Assembly: GCA_964016985.1 (NCBI GenBank)
Contig: OZ024831.1
Span: 85,764,095-85,828,094 of the forward strand
From: Anodontia alba
Taxonomy: Eukaryota > Mollusca > Bivalvia > Lucinida > Lucinidae
Direction of reading: 5' to 3'
DNA length: 64,000 nt
The position numbers were made by a program, and so were the translations under genes. Below the pieces are notes generated by a model. That model saw only the letters and a program-made list of their open reading frames with translations. It had not been told where the DNA came from and did not search any database. Positions 10,408-21,127 of the stretch are shown piece after piece; the first letter of the stretch is position 1; each line of letters starts with the position of its first letter.

Positions 10408-10970
10408 ATGTTTACACAATCCTTACTTTCATCTACTGTGCCTCATGTTTGTTCTTGGTTCTCTCGACTGGGTTATGGTGTGAAAATCTGTGCCGAGAAG
10501 ATCAGAGTTTTATGTGTTCTAGAGTCATGATCTTGTTTGTGCCATGATTCTAAACATGAGTTAGCAAGAACATAGTGCCCAATGGCACCCTCTGTTTCTG
10601 ATATTTTATGCGAGGTCATTATTAAATATGGTGAGGACAGGGCATAGCGTGCAACGTATTCTGTGTTCTGTGGTTAGTTATTTTAGATTTCGTAAAAGTT
10701 CTCGTCATGATCTCTAAAGACGTCGACATTTAGCCTCCGTAGATGCCTTGCTGCATCTTCGAAACCTGTCGATGAAAAAATGTGCATATCTTATAGGCGT
10801 CTACGCCCATCATGATGGTTTTAAGTTTTCCTGGCATCACTTAAGTTAAAAAGATGATTAAAAATTCAGTAAGCTATCCACAGTCGTTGAATTACGTAGT
10901 TTTCCACATCTTCCATTACCAGGACCTATGGATATATTTATTTGATTGATCGAATTCGTTGCGCCCCGCA
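10408..10970. other. Non-coding stretch, no feature recognised
   Basis: No open frame of note and no match to the repeat families of this window. It ends at a family A insertion. Confidence 0.5.
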
Positions 10971-10974
10971 TAAT

Positions 10975-11081
10975 CCCAGTCAGCATTCTACGTAAATCTA
11001 TATCGGGCCGTCATCGGCCCGTCAGGGTAGCTGACGGGCCGATGACGGCCCGATGTAGATTTACGTAGAATGCTAGCTGGG
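10975..11081. mobile_element. Family A foldback MITE (107 bp)
   Basis: CCCAGTCAGCATTCTACGTA at the left, TACGTAGAATGCTAGCTGGG at the right. Each arm contains the sub-palindrome CGGGCCGTCATCGGCCCG, and the loop reads GTAGC. Nearly identical to the copies at 15736, 20693, 22932 and 57189. Confidence 0.95.
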
Positions 11082-11160
11082 ATAGACTTGTTCAAATCTA
11101 AAGATAGAAGAATCTATTTTTTTTATATACATGTATATTTAGGAGTATTCATTTTAACGT

Positions 11161-11500
11161 ACAGTAAAACCTCAATCACTCGAACACCGATAACTTGTTT
11201 ACTCCTCGCTAATTCGAACTCGTTTTTATAATTCATAGGAATTCTTTCGACAGCTCAAGAAAACAAACATTTAGGGATATTTTAGGAATTTTTTTCTATT
11301 TTATCATGAATATGTATGTGGTTTCTAATGAGCACACTCAACATACCATTATTTTTTTGAAGATCGAAAAGACATCCATATATTATCTCCATTTGCAATC
11401 TAACCTTGCGCTATGATTAACCCTCAGTGGCTCAAACTACCCATATCAAGAACAAATTTCAGTGGTCCCAAAGATGTTTGAGCCATTGAAGTTCGACCTC
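11161..11500. mobile_element. Family C element, reverse orientation
   Basis: Starts ACAGTAAAACCTCAATCACT with CGAACACCGATAAC and ends GAGCCATTGAAGTTCGACCT. The internal AGCTCAAGAAAACAAACATT and TAATGAGCACACTCAACATA match the other C copies. The first half of the central hairpin is missing. Confidence 0.8.
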
Positions 11501-11754
11501 ATCATAATAGCCCAAAATGATCGGACACCATAACCCTTTACAATATTTATTCTACCGATTAGACGGTTGATGTCTGATGCCTGATGTAATGTCTTTGTTC
11601 GGGCCTTACATTGTTCAGCCAGTGGTTTTCTTTAGCTCTGGTTGCCAGTTTCTCTTTTGATCACAGTGATTATTCACACGTTTTTATGTGATGTTTCACT
11701 GATTGAGTTAGCGAGCTGAATATCATTTTTTTTTTTTTTTTTTTTTTGTATTTG

Positions 11755-12140
11755 AATCGATTGTTTACAATCGAGCCATAGTATGCATACACCAACATTT
11801 CCTTAAGGTTGTTGTCCACGTGATTATCATTGACCAATGAAATCAAACCGCGCGTTCGTACGAAATGCAGGTAAGGGTTATTTATAGCCACGCTATTTTT
11901 GTCGCTGTGACGTCAGAGTGCCGTGTAAGAGGGTTATCTGCAAAACCTGGACTGGGACATTGGCAAAGAGTATAGACCCAGACCAGACGCCGCGTCTGAT
12001 CAGGGTCTGCTCTGTTTGCTTAAATTACAGTATGTTGAGGGTTAAATTAAACGGTTTTAAGTCCGCGCTCCGGACCATTTTCCCAGCATACACTCAAAGA
12101 AATCGACCCACCAGTGCTGTCAGTGCTTTGTTTTACATTT
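11755..12140 (+). mobile_element. Family R element (long MITE with a family E hairpin centre)
   Basis: Shares an ordered series of blocks with 19395-19735 (reverse) and 45045-45770: GTTTACAATCGAGCCATAGT, GACGTCAGAGTGC, GGGTTATCTGCAAAACCTGG, an E hairpin, GGACCATTTTCCCAGC and CCAGTGCTGTCAGTGCTTTG. Length is about 390-430 bp. Confidence 0.85.
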
Positions 12141-12454
12141 GAACCTAGGATGAAGAATTGGTACTAGTAAAATCGATTTAAATGCGCAATAGTTTTACTG
12201 CTGATCCTCAATGGCGATTCTTCTTGTGTTCGTTGTTCTTTGTTTCTTATGGCTGCTCGATGAGGGCTTTTTGTTCCATGTTTTGTTCTGTTCATTGTTA
12301 TGCTGCTGTATTTAACAGATCCCATCTAGCATGGTGATTTTCTTGCTTGTTGGGGGAAGAGAAAGCTGGCTGCTTTGTTGATCTGGCTCTACACCGTTTG
12401 CTTAGACTTGTCATTTCCAATACTAAGGGTTATTTATGGTTCTCTAGCAATAAG

Positions 12455-12539
12455 ATGGCTACAGAACGATTGAAACAGAGTTTAATTTACAAGTTCGTTC
12501 TGAATGTTTTGTTTGTTTTTATTTTGTTTGTTCTTTCTG
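12455..12539 (+). CDS. Predicted exon 1 (signal peptide) of the Thr-rich secreted protein
   Basis: The ATG has a strong context (A at -3, G at +4). It encodes 28 residues: basic MATERLKQS, a hydrophobic core FVLNVLFVFILFVL, then SG, a textbook secretion signal. The proposed donor (CTG|GTCAGC) splits a Gly codon after its first base. That matches exactly the acceptor phase of exon 2 at 16547, giving ...VLSG-LTCV. Joining is inference: the donor is weaker than consensus and the intron would be about 4 kb. The open frame continues upstream of the ATG without another ATG and runs downstream into a family C element, which argues that coding ends here. Confidence 0.5.
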
Positions 12540-12572
12540 GTCAGCCATGCACTTCTCTTCCTGATATATATA

Positions 12573-12953
12573 CAGTCGACCGTCACTGGCTCGAACATCT
12601 TTGTGACCATGGAGATTTGTTCGAGACATGGGTAGTTCGAGTCATTGATTGAGGCTTATTTAAAGCGCGTACTCAGGAGGCAAACGGGGATAATTCAGGG
12701 ATATCTTTTCGATTTTCTGTAAGGTAATGATATGTTGAATGTATTCATTAGAATTGTCTCGATGAGGCGATTCTAATGAGTACACTCAACATACATTGTC
12801 GTAATACAAATAAGAAAATTTCTCTAAAATATCCCTAAATATTTGCTTTCTTGAGCTATCGGATTCCTAGGGACTCAACAACAAGTTCGAATTAGCCTTG
12901 GTAAACGAGTCATCGGTGTTCGAGTCACTGGTGTTCGAGTCGAAGTTTTACTG
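12573..12953. mobile_element. Family C foldback element in predicted intron 1
   Basis: Left end CAGTCGACCGTCACTGGCTC, right end GTTCGAGTCGAAGTTTTACTG. The centre is the perfect hairpin GAATTGTCTCGATGAGGCGATTC-type stem (at about 12748-12785), bounded by GTACACTCAACATA arms. Complete copy. Confidence 0.85.
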
Positions 12954-13019
12954 TACTTCTGAAACTTATTCATCATTTACCAAACATCGAACTATTTATG
13001 AAAGCGTAATTCCAACTCA

Positions 13020-13625
13020 TGAAGGAAAGGTGGCAAACAGTGTTAATGCTGAACAGACGCCACGTTCTGTGGCGTCAGATCTGGGATGCTAATATTTGAA
13101 CAGGCCTGTTTGCCCCAATACGGAGGATAAATACATTTATTATTTATCTACCGTTTTATTTTTTATTTAGAGCAAACCATTAACGTACCTATTTGGATAT
13201 TTTTTTATATTGCGCACAAATCTGACGTTGTCTCACGACGTTAACTGCTCCAGGTTTTTATTACCGCCAGTGTTTTACGAAAGCTGGCATTTTGGATATA
13301 ATAAATAGTAATAAATCCTTTAGTTTACCATGTGCAGTATTTTTTTCTGAACTGTCCTTATAACAGTCTCCCGAGACGAAGCTAAGGGGAGCCGGCCATT
13401 TTTATTACGTTGACACAGTAAGAAAACTGTTAAATGAATAGTCTTGCTTATCTGTTTCTTATCTGTTTCTCTGTGGAACACACAACCTTTACCAGTAACA
13501 CCTTGACTATCCTACCGTGTTAACCCTAAATATTTGGACAAGAAGTCCCGAATAAATAGTGTGGACCCAGATCAGACGCCTCAGAATGCGGCGTCTGATC
13601 TGGGTCTACACTGTTTGTCACCCAT
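13020..13625. repeat. Two family E copies in non-coding DNA
   Basis: A degraded copy at 13030-13090 (AACAGACGCCACGTTCTGTGG) and a near-perfect hairpin at 13555-13618 (TGTGGACCCAGATCAGACGC with its complement). The DNA between them shows no gene. Confidence 0.7.
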
Positions 13626-13694
13626 CCCGCTTTTATAAACACATCACCAAATAGTATGGGTTTTTGTTGTTTTTTTTAATTAAAGAACAAGCAA

Positions 13695-14110
13695 GTTAAC
13701 GATTAGCGTGCTAGGAAAACAATCTGCAGACGATATTTTGAAATATGTTTCTATTTCCAGAAAATAGGCTTTGACATTTCATGCAAACTAATTAAGGAGA
13801 CAATGTGCATGCAATGTCTAACCCTATTTTCTTTTAAATATAAGAAAAAATACCAATTTGTCGTCTGCTGAATTAGCCCAGAAAATGGTAATGGTCGGGG
13901 AGTTAAGTTTTCAAATATTTAGAATACACAGTACAGAATTTATTTCTCGGTGGACGACATTTTATAAAACTTTTCTTAGTTTTCCTTAAAGTGTCATGCA
14001 AATCTTTACCTTTGGAAACTATTCGCATCAAAATTACAAACCCTAGTTTCTAAGAAAATAACAAAACCCTGGACTTCCGAAAATTAAGCAGTTGCTCTCG
14101 TTTGACGTCT
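13695..14110. mobile_element. Family F element followed by a divergent second F-like element
   Basis: The first spans about 13695-13890 (GCGTGCTAGGAAAACAATCT ... GTCGTCTGCTGAATTAGCCC). The second (about 13940-14110) has the layout ATTTTATAAAACTTTTCTTA, a weak centre, and AATTAAGCAGTTGC, and is much more decayed. Confidence 0.65.
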
Positions 14111-14167
14111 GCTAATCTGTGACCAGCGTATTTTGTGCCAGAACATGAGAAAAGATTACTCATCACA

Positions 14168-14240
14168 TAGGCGACCAGCCAAGGCTCAGGCGAGCCTGCG
14201 CATAAGCGCAGTCTCGCCAGGGCCTTTGCTGTCAGCAGAC
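14168..14240. repeat. Family D hairpin, CTCGCC subfamily
   Basis: Arms CAAGGCTCAGGCGAGCCTGC and GCAGTCTCGCCAGGGCCTTT. The same subfamily occurs at 18530-18600 in intron 2 of the Thr-rich gene. Confidence 0.7.
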
Positions 14241-14689
14241 ATGTAATAGAAACCTTGAGGAAGCTTCAGCCAAAAAATGCATGTCTGTAGTCCAAATAGG
14301 AGACTGCGCATGCGCATTTTAAGAAACCACAAACCGGAAACCATTAGGTCCTTTTTTAGTGACCAACCTATTCTACGGGTTATAAATAACGTCACTTTGA
14401 CAACTTTATGACGTTTCTACGTCACGCTGGACAGACTTTAGTAAATGACCATGATACGCACGGTACTCATATATGACGACAATAATAAAGTGTCTCATAG
14501 ATAAAGTATGATAAAAACAAATGAATCAAAAATAACCCACATCCCCAACCCAGTTTTCACTGTATAAATATTTGATCATCTTCGAGGCTGAGGTCATTAC
14601 TCAATTGACTGTACACCAGAGGTGAAGGAAAATTAAAAAAAAAAATGTTCACTTTTTGTAGGATTTTTGTCTTAGGTAGGACCTATCTG

Positions 14690-14807
14690 CCTGTGTGTCA
14701 GTATGTCAGCCAGTCTCTGTTCGTCTGTCCGTTTGTCTGTCAATCCGTCTATTTGTTTGTCGATCTCTGTCTGTCTGTCTATCTCAGTATCTCTCTGTGT
14801 GTCTCTG

Positions 14808-14853
<46 letters not shown>

Positions 14854-14855
14854 AA
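14690..14855 (+). repeat. (TCTG)n/(TC)n microsatellite
   Basis: Imperfect TCTG/TTTG repeats passing into TCTC. The 128-codon frame across it is low-complexity artefact. Degraded D (14920-14990, 15150-15190) and F (15035-15150) pieces follow. Confidence 0.9.
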
Positions 14856-15317
14856 TAGTTCTTCACCACAATGAACCAATAAAACAAATCGTGCCACAAT
14901 GTGAGAAAAGACTCCTTGTCACATATACGGACAAAGAAGTTCTTGATCAGTCTGCATATTTGTGCAGGCTGCACAGGGAATTCATTGCTACTCATAGATT
15001 AAGATTTACTACTCTCTTGGCAGTTCAATAGATTCAACAGATGACAAATTCTTGATCATTTTCTTAGTTTTCCAAGAAAGAAGGCTTTGACATTTCATGC
15101 AAGTTGTCTAATAAGGAGACAATTTACATGAAATATCAAATGTTAGTATGTATCGAAGGTCCGAATCAGAATGCGCGGATAAGCAAGCTGATGCTGCATT
15201 TGTTGTTCGTATACGACAAAAGGGCCTTTTCTGAACATTGAAGCTTAATAGGACGATACAAACAGCAGTTTTGACAAGGGAGACACAGTTTGTGACTTCC
15301 TTTTGCTATTCAGATAA

Positions 15318-15482
15318 AATAGAAAATGGCTTCGAATTCAGCCTTTAAATTGTTTTGACTCCCTTCTGGAAAAGGGTCTAGTTTTGACACCCTTCTGGAA
15401 AAGGGTCTAGTGTAGACCCTTTTCCAGAAGGGAGTCAAAACAATTTAAAGGATGGTTTCGAAGCCATTTTCTATTTCATCTA
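15318..15482. mobile_element. Family G foldback element
   Basis: Outer arms are AGAAAATGGCTTCGAA and TTCGAAGCCATTTTCT. Inner arms are TTTAAATTGTTTTGACTCCC and its complement. A CCCTTCTGGAAAAGGGTCTA block is present twice on the left and once, inverted, on the right. Relatives: 21725, 45885, 48410, 53070, 59940, 63355. Confidence 0.85.
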
Positions 15483-15593
15483 TTTTTATTGATCTAATTT
15501 GTTTATTATCATGATAATATTTATTTGTGTTTATTTATTTATTTATTTATTTGTTTTTCTAAACAAAGAAGTTAATCTTAAACTTGGTATACT

Positions 15594-15935
15594 ATGCACC
15601 TCTAGACTGGCTCCAGTCTCCAGTGACTGATTTTTTTTCTTAAAATGCTGTTTGATAATCCACTAAAATAAAACGAAAACAATATCGTGACTTTAAAGGC
15701 TGATCACTAGAATCACCAGCCTTTAATGTCATGATCCCAGCTAGCATTCTACGTAAATCTACATCGGGCCGTCATCGGCCCGTCAGCTACCCTGACGGGC
15801 CGATGACGGCCCGATATAGATTTACGTAGAATGCTGACTGGGATATTAGTTTGGTTTAATTTTAGTGGGTTATCAAACAGGATTATAAGAAAAAAAATAT
15901 TTAGTCATGGAGACTGGAGCCAGTCTATAAACACC
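15594..15935. mobile_element. Large palindrome (family S) carrying a nested family A MITE
   Basis: TAGACTGGCTCCAGTCTCCA at the left pairs with GGAGACTGGAGCCAGTCTA at the right. TTTGATAATCCACTAAAATA pairs with TTTTAGTGGGTTATCAAAC. A smaller hairpin, AAAGGCTGATCAC ... CACCAGCCTTT, precedes the family A copy at 15736-15842, which splits the palindrome. Confidence 0.85.
15736..15842. mobile_element. Family A foldback MITE nested in the 15.6 kb palindrome
   Basis: CCCAGCTAGCATTCTACGTA to TACGTAGAATGCTGACTGGG, 107 bp, essentially the same as 20693-20799. Confidence 0.95.
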
Positions 15936-16029
15936 TCCTATGTTACGGATATATGATAAGTCTGATGTTGCTTTTTCTTCTCTACCCCATTAACATGTGA
16001 GGAAACTACCATATGCATATACGAGCAGC

Positions 16030-16382
16030 ATTGCATATTACACCAGCATGGGCCCAGATTAGCCTGTGTATCTGTGGTCTGATCAGGATTGATGCTGTTC
16101 GCTACTTAAAATATTCATGTGTGCCGTTAGCGACCAATGTATACTCTGATCAAACTGTGCGGAGGTTTAGACTGATTTGAGTCTACACTGGTCGCATAGG
16201 CCATAAGGTCGTTTTCTATTTGGAAATGCTCATATATCATATATATGCACGCAGTTCTGTCAGCGTCTGTGATATTGTTGCCATGATACTACTTGCAAAA
16301 TTTAATACACATACGAATAGATTTTCTTTCCCCCGCCCCCCCCCCCCCCCCCCAGTTTTTCTAATTGCAATGTCCTCATGTG

Positions 16383-16413
<31 letters not shown>

Positions 16414-16415
16414 GA
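16030..16415. repeat. Family D copies, poly-C tract and (TATG)n microsatellite
   Basis: Two D-like hairpins (16045-16105 and 16130-16205) precede a run of about 20 C near 16334-16355. Seven or more TATG units follow at 16381-16412. This all lies in predicted intron 1, just before exon 2. Confidence 0.75.
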
Positions 16416-16546
16416 TGATAACTGATAGGATTGTTAAGAGTAGCTTATTATTATTATTTTGTACTAACAAATACGCTATCGGTAATGAGTACCTATAATA
16501 AGAATATAATTTATTTATTTATGCATTTACTTATTTTATTTTTCAG

Positions 16547-18378
16547 GTTTAACTTGTGTGACTATTGTGCACAGCGCGGCAATAAGAAGTTCATCTACCT
16601 CAGCTGGAATTCCAATACCTATCGATCAAGCTATATTAGACAGACTGCTAACTTTCGCCGGGAGACTTCAGCCCAAACCCCAGAAACCGGTAAACAATAC
16701 TTCTGCAAACGGAAATCCAAACAGTGACATTGTAATAATCCCTGGAACTGGCGCGGGTGATAACAATGAGATTATAATAATTCCAGGAAAGGACGCGGGC
16801 GATATAAGATTCGAACTTCCTACTTTACCAGATTATTCAACCTCAACTGAGACACCTCAGTACAGCAGTACTAGCTCAGCGAAGAGCACAACTACAAAAC
16901 CATGGCCTACAGCGCGAGGTGATATTGATTTTCCTTTCCCAACGTTCCCTTACTCAACAACTATTGGCAGTACCAGCACAACGAACGGCGATTACACCAC
17001 AGTAGTAACCACTGATTCTGATATCACGACAGACAACTATAAAACGACAACGCAAGAAATCTCTACACAAGCGGTATTTACAACAACTGACGCTTCTGAA
17101 ACAACAACAATTGACGATGGTGAAACCACACTTGTCTACGGAACATCTACAAACCTTGATACAACTACTGTTGATGATAGAGAAGACATCACCACGACAG
17201 AATCATCAACAACAGTTGATACTAACACACCGACCTTTGTTACAAGCACTACTGCTGAAGTCACAACTGAAGCCGATGAAACAACTGTTTCCGATAAAAA
17301 TACAACTGAGCCACTGCCAACATCAACATCTACAGAAATAACAACCAAGGATATCATAACAATGCCTACAACTACTAATAACGACCTAACTACAACTGAG
17401 ATGCAGAAAACAACTACTTCTGTTGAAACCACGACTGAGGTAGACATAACAACACCTGAAGTGGCTGAAACAACAACTAGTAGCGGCATAACTACAACAG
17501 CGGTACAAACGACAACTACTATTGAACCCACAACTCAGACTGATAAAACAACGGCTGACACAACTATTCCTAGCGATCTAACTACAACCGAGGCACAGAG
17601 GACAACTACCACAACAACTGTAGCCACTGAAACAACTACTTCAAGCGAACTAACAACAGCCGAGGTAGAGAGGACAACTACTAGTCTTGAAACGACAACA
17701 GAGATAGATATAACAACATCTGGATCAACTGAAACAACTAGTGACAAAACTACAACTGAGACACAGACGACAACTACTAGTCTTGAAACGACAACTGAGA
17801 TAGATATAACAACGTCTGAAGCTGTTGAAACAACTACTCTTAATGACATAACCACAACGAATGCACAAGAAACAACTACATGGTTACCGACTACGAGTGC
17901 GCCTGAGAAACTGACAACTGAGGAACAGCCCTTGACAACGTCTTCTGAAACAACGACTTCCATGTCAGGTTCTACTACGTATTCAGATCATACCACTGAT
18001 CACATCACATCATCTGTCGCTACAACCAAACATCCAGTAGATACAACGGAAAACTTACCTCCGACAGTAACAGTTCCCAATGACAACGATGATAACGATG
18101 ACGACGATGATAGTGACGACGACGACAATGATGACGATTTTGACATATTTGATGATGATTTTTGGAGCTTTGATGATTTCGAGGATGACAACGATCTCTT
18201 TTCTTTCGGCGATGACACCGATAATATCGACAATTTGTTAAATATTTTTGGTGACTTCATGAACTGGTGGAACACGGGCACTAGAGACAGAAAACGAAGA
18301 GCTGCTGCAACAGTGACTGGTGTTTCAAGCAGAAAACAAAGAGCGTGGAGAAGAAAAGACATAAAAGACAATACTAAG
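16547..18378 (+). CDS. Exon 2 of a secreted Thr-rich mucin-like protein with an Asp-rich block
   Basis: Acceptor TTTATTTTTCAG ends at 16546 and donor AAG|GTAAAT follows 18378. The frame is open throughout and encodes about 610 residues. After an N-terminal segment (TIVHSAAIRS) come NTSANG and two IIIPG repeats. About 400 residues follow that are dominated by Thr/Ser in units like ETTTEVDITT and EAQTTTTSLETTTE, the composition of an O-glycosylated mucin domain. Nucleotides 18079-18230 encode a block of Asp runs and Asp/Phe/Trp (DDFWSFDDFEDDND), able in principle to bind calcium. RKRR at 18289-18300 is a furin-type site followed by a basic tail. This combination recalls molluscan mucins and acidic shell-matrix proteins; that role is inference. 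No known family is claimed. Exon phase is 1 at the start and 0 at the end. Confidence 0.85.
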
Positions 18379-18519
18379 GTAAATAATAAGTCAAAATATA
18401 TAAACGTATCAAGCGATAACCATGTGTGTGAAATAAATATATAAATCATACCAAATTTCGCGTGCCTGATGCACATATTTTTGAATTTGAGCCGCGACAT
18501 AGGAAACGAGCCAATATCG

Positions 18520-18790
18520 CATATGCGAACATCAGAGGTCCAGGCGAGCGCGCGCATTTGCGCAGTCTCGCCAGAACCTAATCTGTTCGCTCAAGTAAGT
18601 GGCAGGCTAAGGGGAAACTTCAGTCAAAGAACTAGACATGTTGTCTTGCTACGGGGCCGGATATTTTTAATACTGCCACGTTTTTTTTTTTTTTTAGAAA
18701 TTACTGCGTTTAATGCAAACAGCACAGATCCTGATCAGACGCCGCAGAATGCGGCGTCTGATCTGGGTCTACATTGTTTGCCGCTGTCCC
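18520..18790. repeat. Family D and family E hairpins in intron 2
   Basis: D at 18530-18600 (GGTCCAGGCGAGCGCGCGCA ... GCAGTCTCGCCAG). E at 18718-18782, a near-perfect palindrome around GACGCCGCAGAATGCGGCGT. The intron (18379-18849) is otherwise unremarkable. Confidence 0.75.
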
Positions 18791-18849
18791 TTTGATGGGA
18801 CGCTAGGCATAAATGGATTAAGACTTAAATCCTTTTGTTTTGATTTTAG

Positions 18850-19140
18850 TTCCTGCAGATGGTTGAACAGTTGACTGCGGACATCATGGGGACGCTAGAG
18901 AGAATGTCAAATGATGCACTTGCATGGATAAACAATGTCGTAGAAGAAATAAATCAGATTGTCGATGAGAAAGCTAGAAATAAACAGTTAAAGGAACTAC
19001 GCCAGGCCGAGATATTGCTACACTATAGCCGCAACAGACTTCAAACAAAATTCTTTCTTCCTGGCAGCAAAGCCGGAAAACAAGCTACAGATAAACAAGC
19101 GTTCATGTTGATGAAACAAGATAAATTGAACGTTTCAGAG
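18850..19140 (+). CDS. Exon 3 of the Thr-rich secreted protein (first copy of a duplicated helical module)
   Basis: Acceptor TTTGATTTTAG ends at 18849; a second possible acceptor (CTGCAG, ending 18858) keeps the same frame. Donor GAG|GTATGT follows 19140. The phase is 0 at both ends, so it joins exon 2 in frame and is a symmetric exon. It encodes about 97 residues, probably helical and charged. Key positions are IMGTLERMSNDALAW, then KELRQAEILL, then NRLQTKFFLP. Exon 4 repeats this pattern, so the two exons are homologous. I do not recognise the module. It lies C-terminal to the RKRR site, so cleavage could release it as a separate peptide (inference). Confidence 0.8.
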
Positions 19141-19394
19141 GTATGTTCTTTTGTTGCTGAGGGACTTCTAATGAGTTCCCATCACGTTTTATGGAGAAAC
19201 TGGAAAATATTTATATTGAGTTAGTACGAGATTAATATGGTTGGTGTGTTGCTGTGACCATATTTCAGAAGATATTAACGAAAAATACATTGGTACAATA
19301 GTGATCATCGATAGCGAGCGCTATTGTAGCATTGGTATAATAACGCACATTACACGCCACACGGCATTTAACAACAGCTGCAGTGAAGTATTCA

Positions 19395-19735
19395 AAGCAC
19401 TGAGAGCACTGATGGGTCGATTGTCTCTGGGTGTAGGCTGGGAAAATGGTCCTTAAATTCCTGTAATTTAAGCAAACAGTGCATACCCTGATCATACGCT
19501 GCGTTATGCGGCGTCTGACCTGGGTCTGCACTGTTTACCAATGTCCCAATCCAGGTTTTACAGATAACCCTCTTTACACTGCACTCTGACGTCACAGCAA
19601 CAAATATAGCGCGACTATAAATAATTTCGTCTAATGCTTGATTTGATTACATTGGTCAATGATAATCACGTAGACAACTACCGTAAGGAATTTTTTGTGT
19701 TTGTATACTATGGCTCGATTGTAAACAATCGACCC
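19395..19735 (-). mobile_element. Family R element in intron 3
   Basis: Reverse-orientation relative of 11755-12140 with the same block order: CAAAGCACTGAGAGCACTG, GGGAAAATGGTCCTTAAA, an E hairpin (GCTGCGTTATGCGGCGTC), CAGATAACCCTCTT, CTCTGACGTCAC, GGCTCGATTGTAAACAATCG. Confidence 0.85.
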
Positions 19736-19879
19736 CAAAAAGGTTGCCTTTGGAAATAAAGAACATATAAAACTACGAAAATCGTAGACTGTTATATTAA
19801 GTCTTTTAATATACAGCAGTGTAGGGGTGTGTGTGTGTGAGGGGGGGGGGGGGGGGGGGGAAACGTTCATTTAATTGTG

Positions 19880-20407
19880 TCACTAATGACCCACCATACC
19901 GCGTGGATGTAAGGAGCACGTGGAAACTGCAATGGTTTCACGGGAAAGTGATTTTCTATAATATGATGAAATTTCGATCTAATCCATTTAGTCTTTCAAA
20001 AGTTATTGAAAGTTCAAGTTGGTTCAGTCATATACACTCAAAAGTAAAGGCACACTATGAAAAACGTAGACTTGCAACCGGTTTAAGAGGTCTGTGTCTT
20101 ACCCATGACAACGCACCTGCTCACAAGTGTGTTCTTGTCCAAGACTTCTTGAAAGAGGAAAAGGTAGTTCAGCTCTCTCATCCGCCTTATTCACCAGGCC
20201 TTAGTTCCTGCGACTTTTTCCTGTTTCCTTTACTAAAGAAAACCTTTGTGGTCGTCGTTATGAATCCCGAAGTGCACTTGGTAATGCAATTTGTCAGTGT
20301 CTTCAGGTTATACCTAAAAAGGCCTACTTCTTTGCCTTTACAGAATGGATTTCGAGACTTGAAAAATGTGTTTCCGTCAAGGGAGAATACTTTGAAGGGT
20401 TGAAGTA
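19880..20407 (+). pseudogene. 5'-truncated mariner transposase remnant in intron 3
   Basis: Encodes HDNAPAHK and, 34 residues after its Asp, the third catalytic Asp in YSPGLSSCDFFLFP. That spacing is the DD34D signature of mariner transposases. The N-terminal half with the DNA-binding domain and the first catalytic Asp is missing, and the frame shifts after FLFP. The tail CVSVKGEYFEGLK is readable in another frame and matches the element at 38490-39814. It is a dead copy in the sense orientation within the host intron. A poly-G run of about 20 precedes it at 19840-19860. Confidence 0.85.
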
Positions 20408-20692
20408 AACGAAATGTGAATGAGATTAATAATGCGCCCTGTAGAACCCCAATGACAACATTAAATGAACGCCCCTTGTAGTTTGCAAGGCTGTATACAC
20501 TCCCCTAGCACCGGCTGAAGCGATATTCGATTTTCAAAGTAACTAGAATGGGCTCAATGATCCCAAAGGAAATAACATGTAATAACGTCAATCTTCTAGA
20601 AATTTCCAAGTAAATGCCAAAATTGCAAAAGTAATCCCAGATTTAGACAGACATAGCGCCGATAATTTTTGTCATGCTTTTTATGTTCTCTC

Positions 20693-20799
20693 CCCAGCTA
20701 GCATTCTACGTAAATCTACATCGGGCCGTCATCGGCCCGTCAGCTACCCTGACGGGCCGATGACGGCCCGATATAGATTTACGTAGAATGCTGACTGGG
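20693..20799. mobile_element. Family A foldback MITE in intron 3
   Basis: CCCAGCTAGCATTCTACGTA to TACGTAGAATGCTGACTGGG; near-identical to 15736-15842. The preceding 20410-20690 shows nothing recognisable. Confidence 0.95.
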
Positions 20800-21127
20800 T
20801 CTTAGGCATGCGCAGTATGTTGTGTTGTTATTTAACAAAACAGAGTTTCCCTTTGACGTGGATTGGTGGTTTTGAGGAATGCGTGTTGTACACACTGAAT
20901 ACTATTATAGTCATTTGATAGTAAAGTTAAGGCAAGATGTTTTAAAAAACACAGCTGGCAAAAACGGATTAAATGCAAAATCTCAGGAACATTTTACCGT
21001 CTTAAAGCATCTAAAGCTGCTGGATGAGTGGCGAACATTATAGACCATGTTGATCTGGGTCTATAATGTTTGCACAAACGTACAATGTAGACTATTTAGT
21101 GCAAATACAGTACTGATTATTTTTCAG

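Noticed and set aside
12347..12454. N-terminal extension of the signal-peptide exon
   Set aside because: The frame is open but has no ATG before 12455; the earlier start is TTG, not used in animals.
14645..15031. 128-codon plus-strand frame
   Set aside because: Mostly (TCTG)n repeat translation followed by degraded hairpin elements.
17111..17963. Other-frame and antisense open frames in the Thr-rich exon
   Set aside because: Low-complexity repeat codons leave all frames open; only the Thr frame continues through the Asp block and fits the splice phases.
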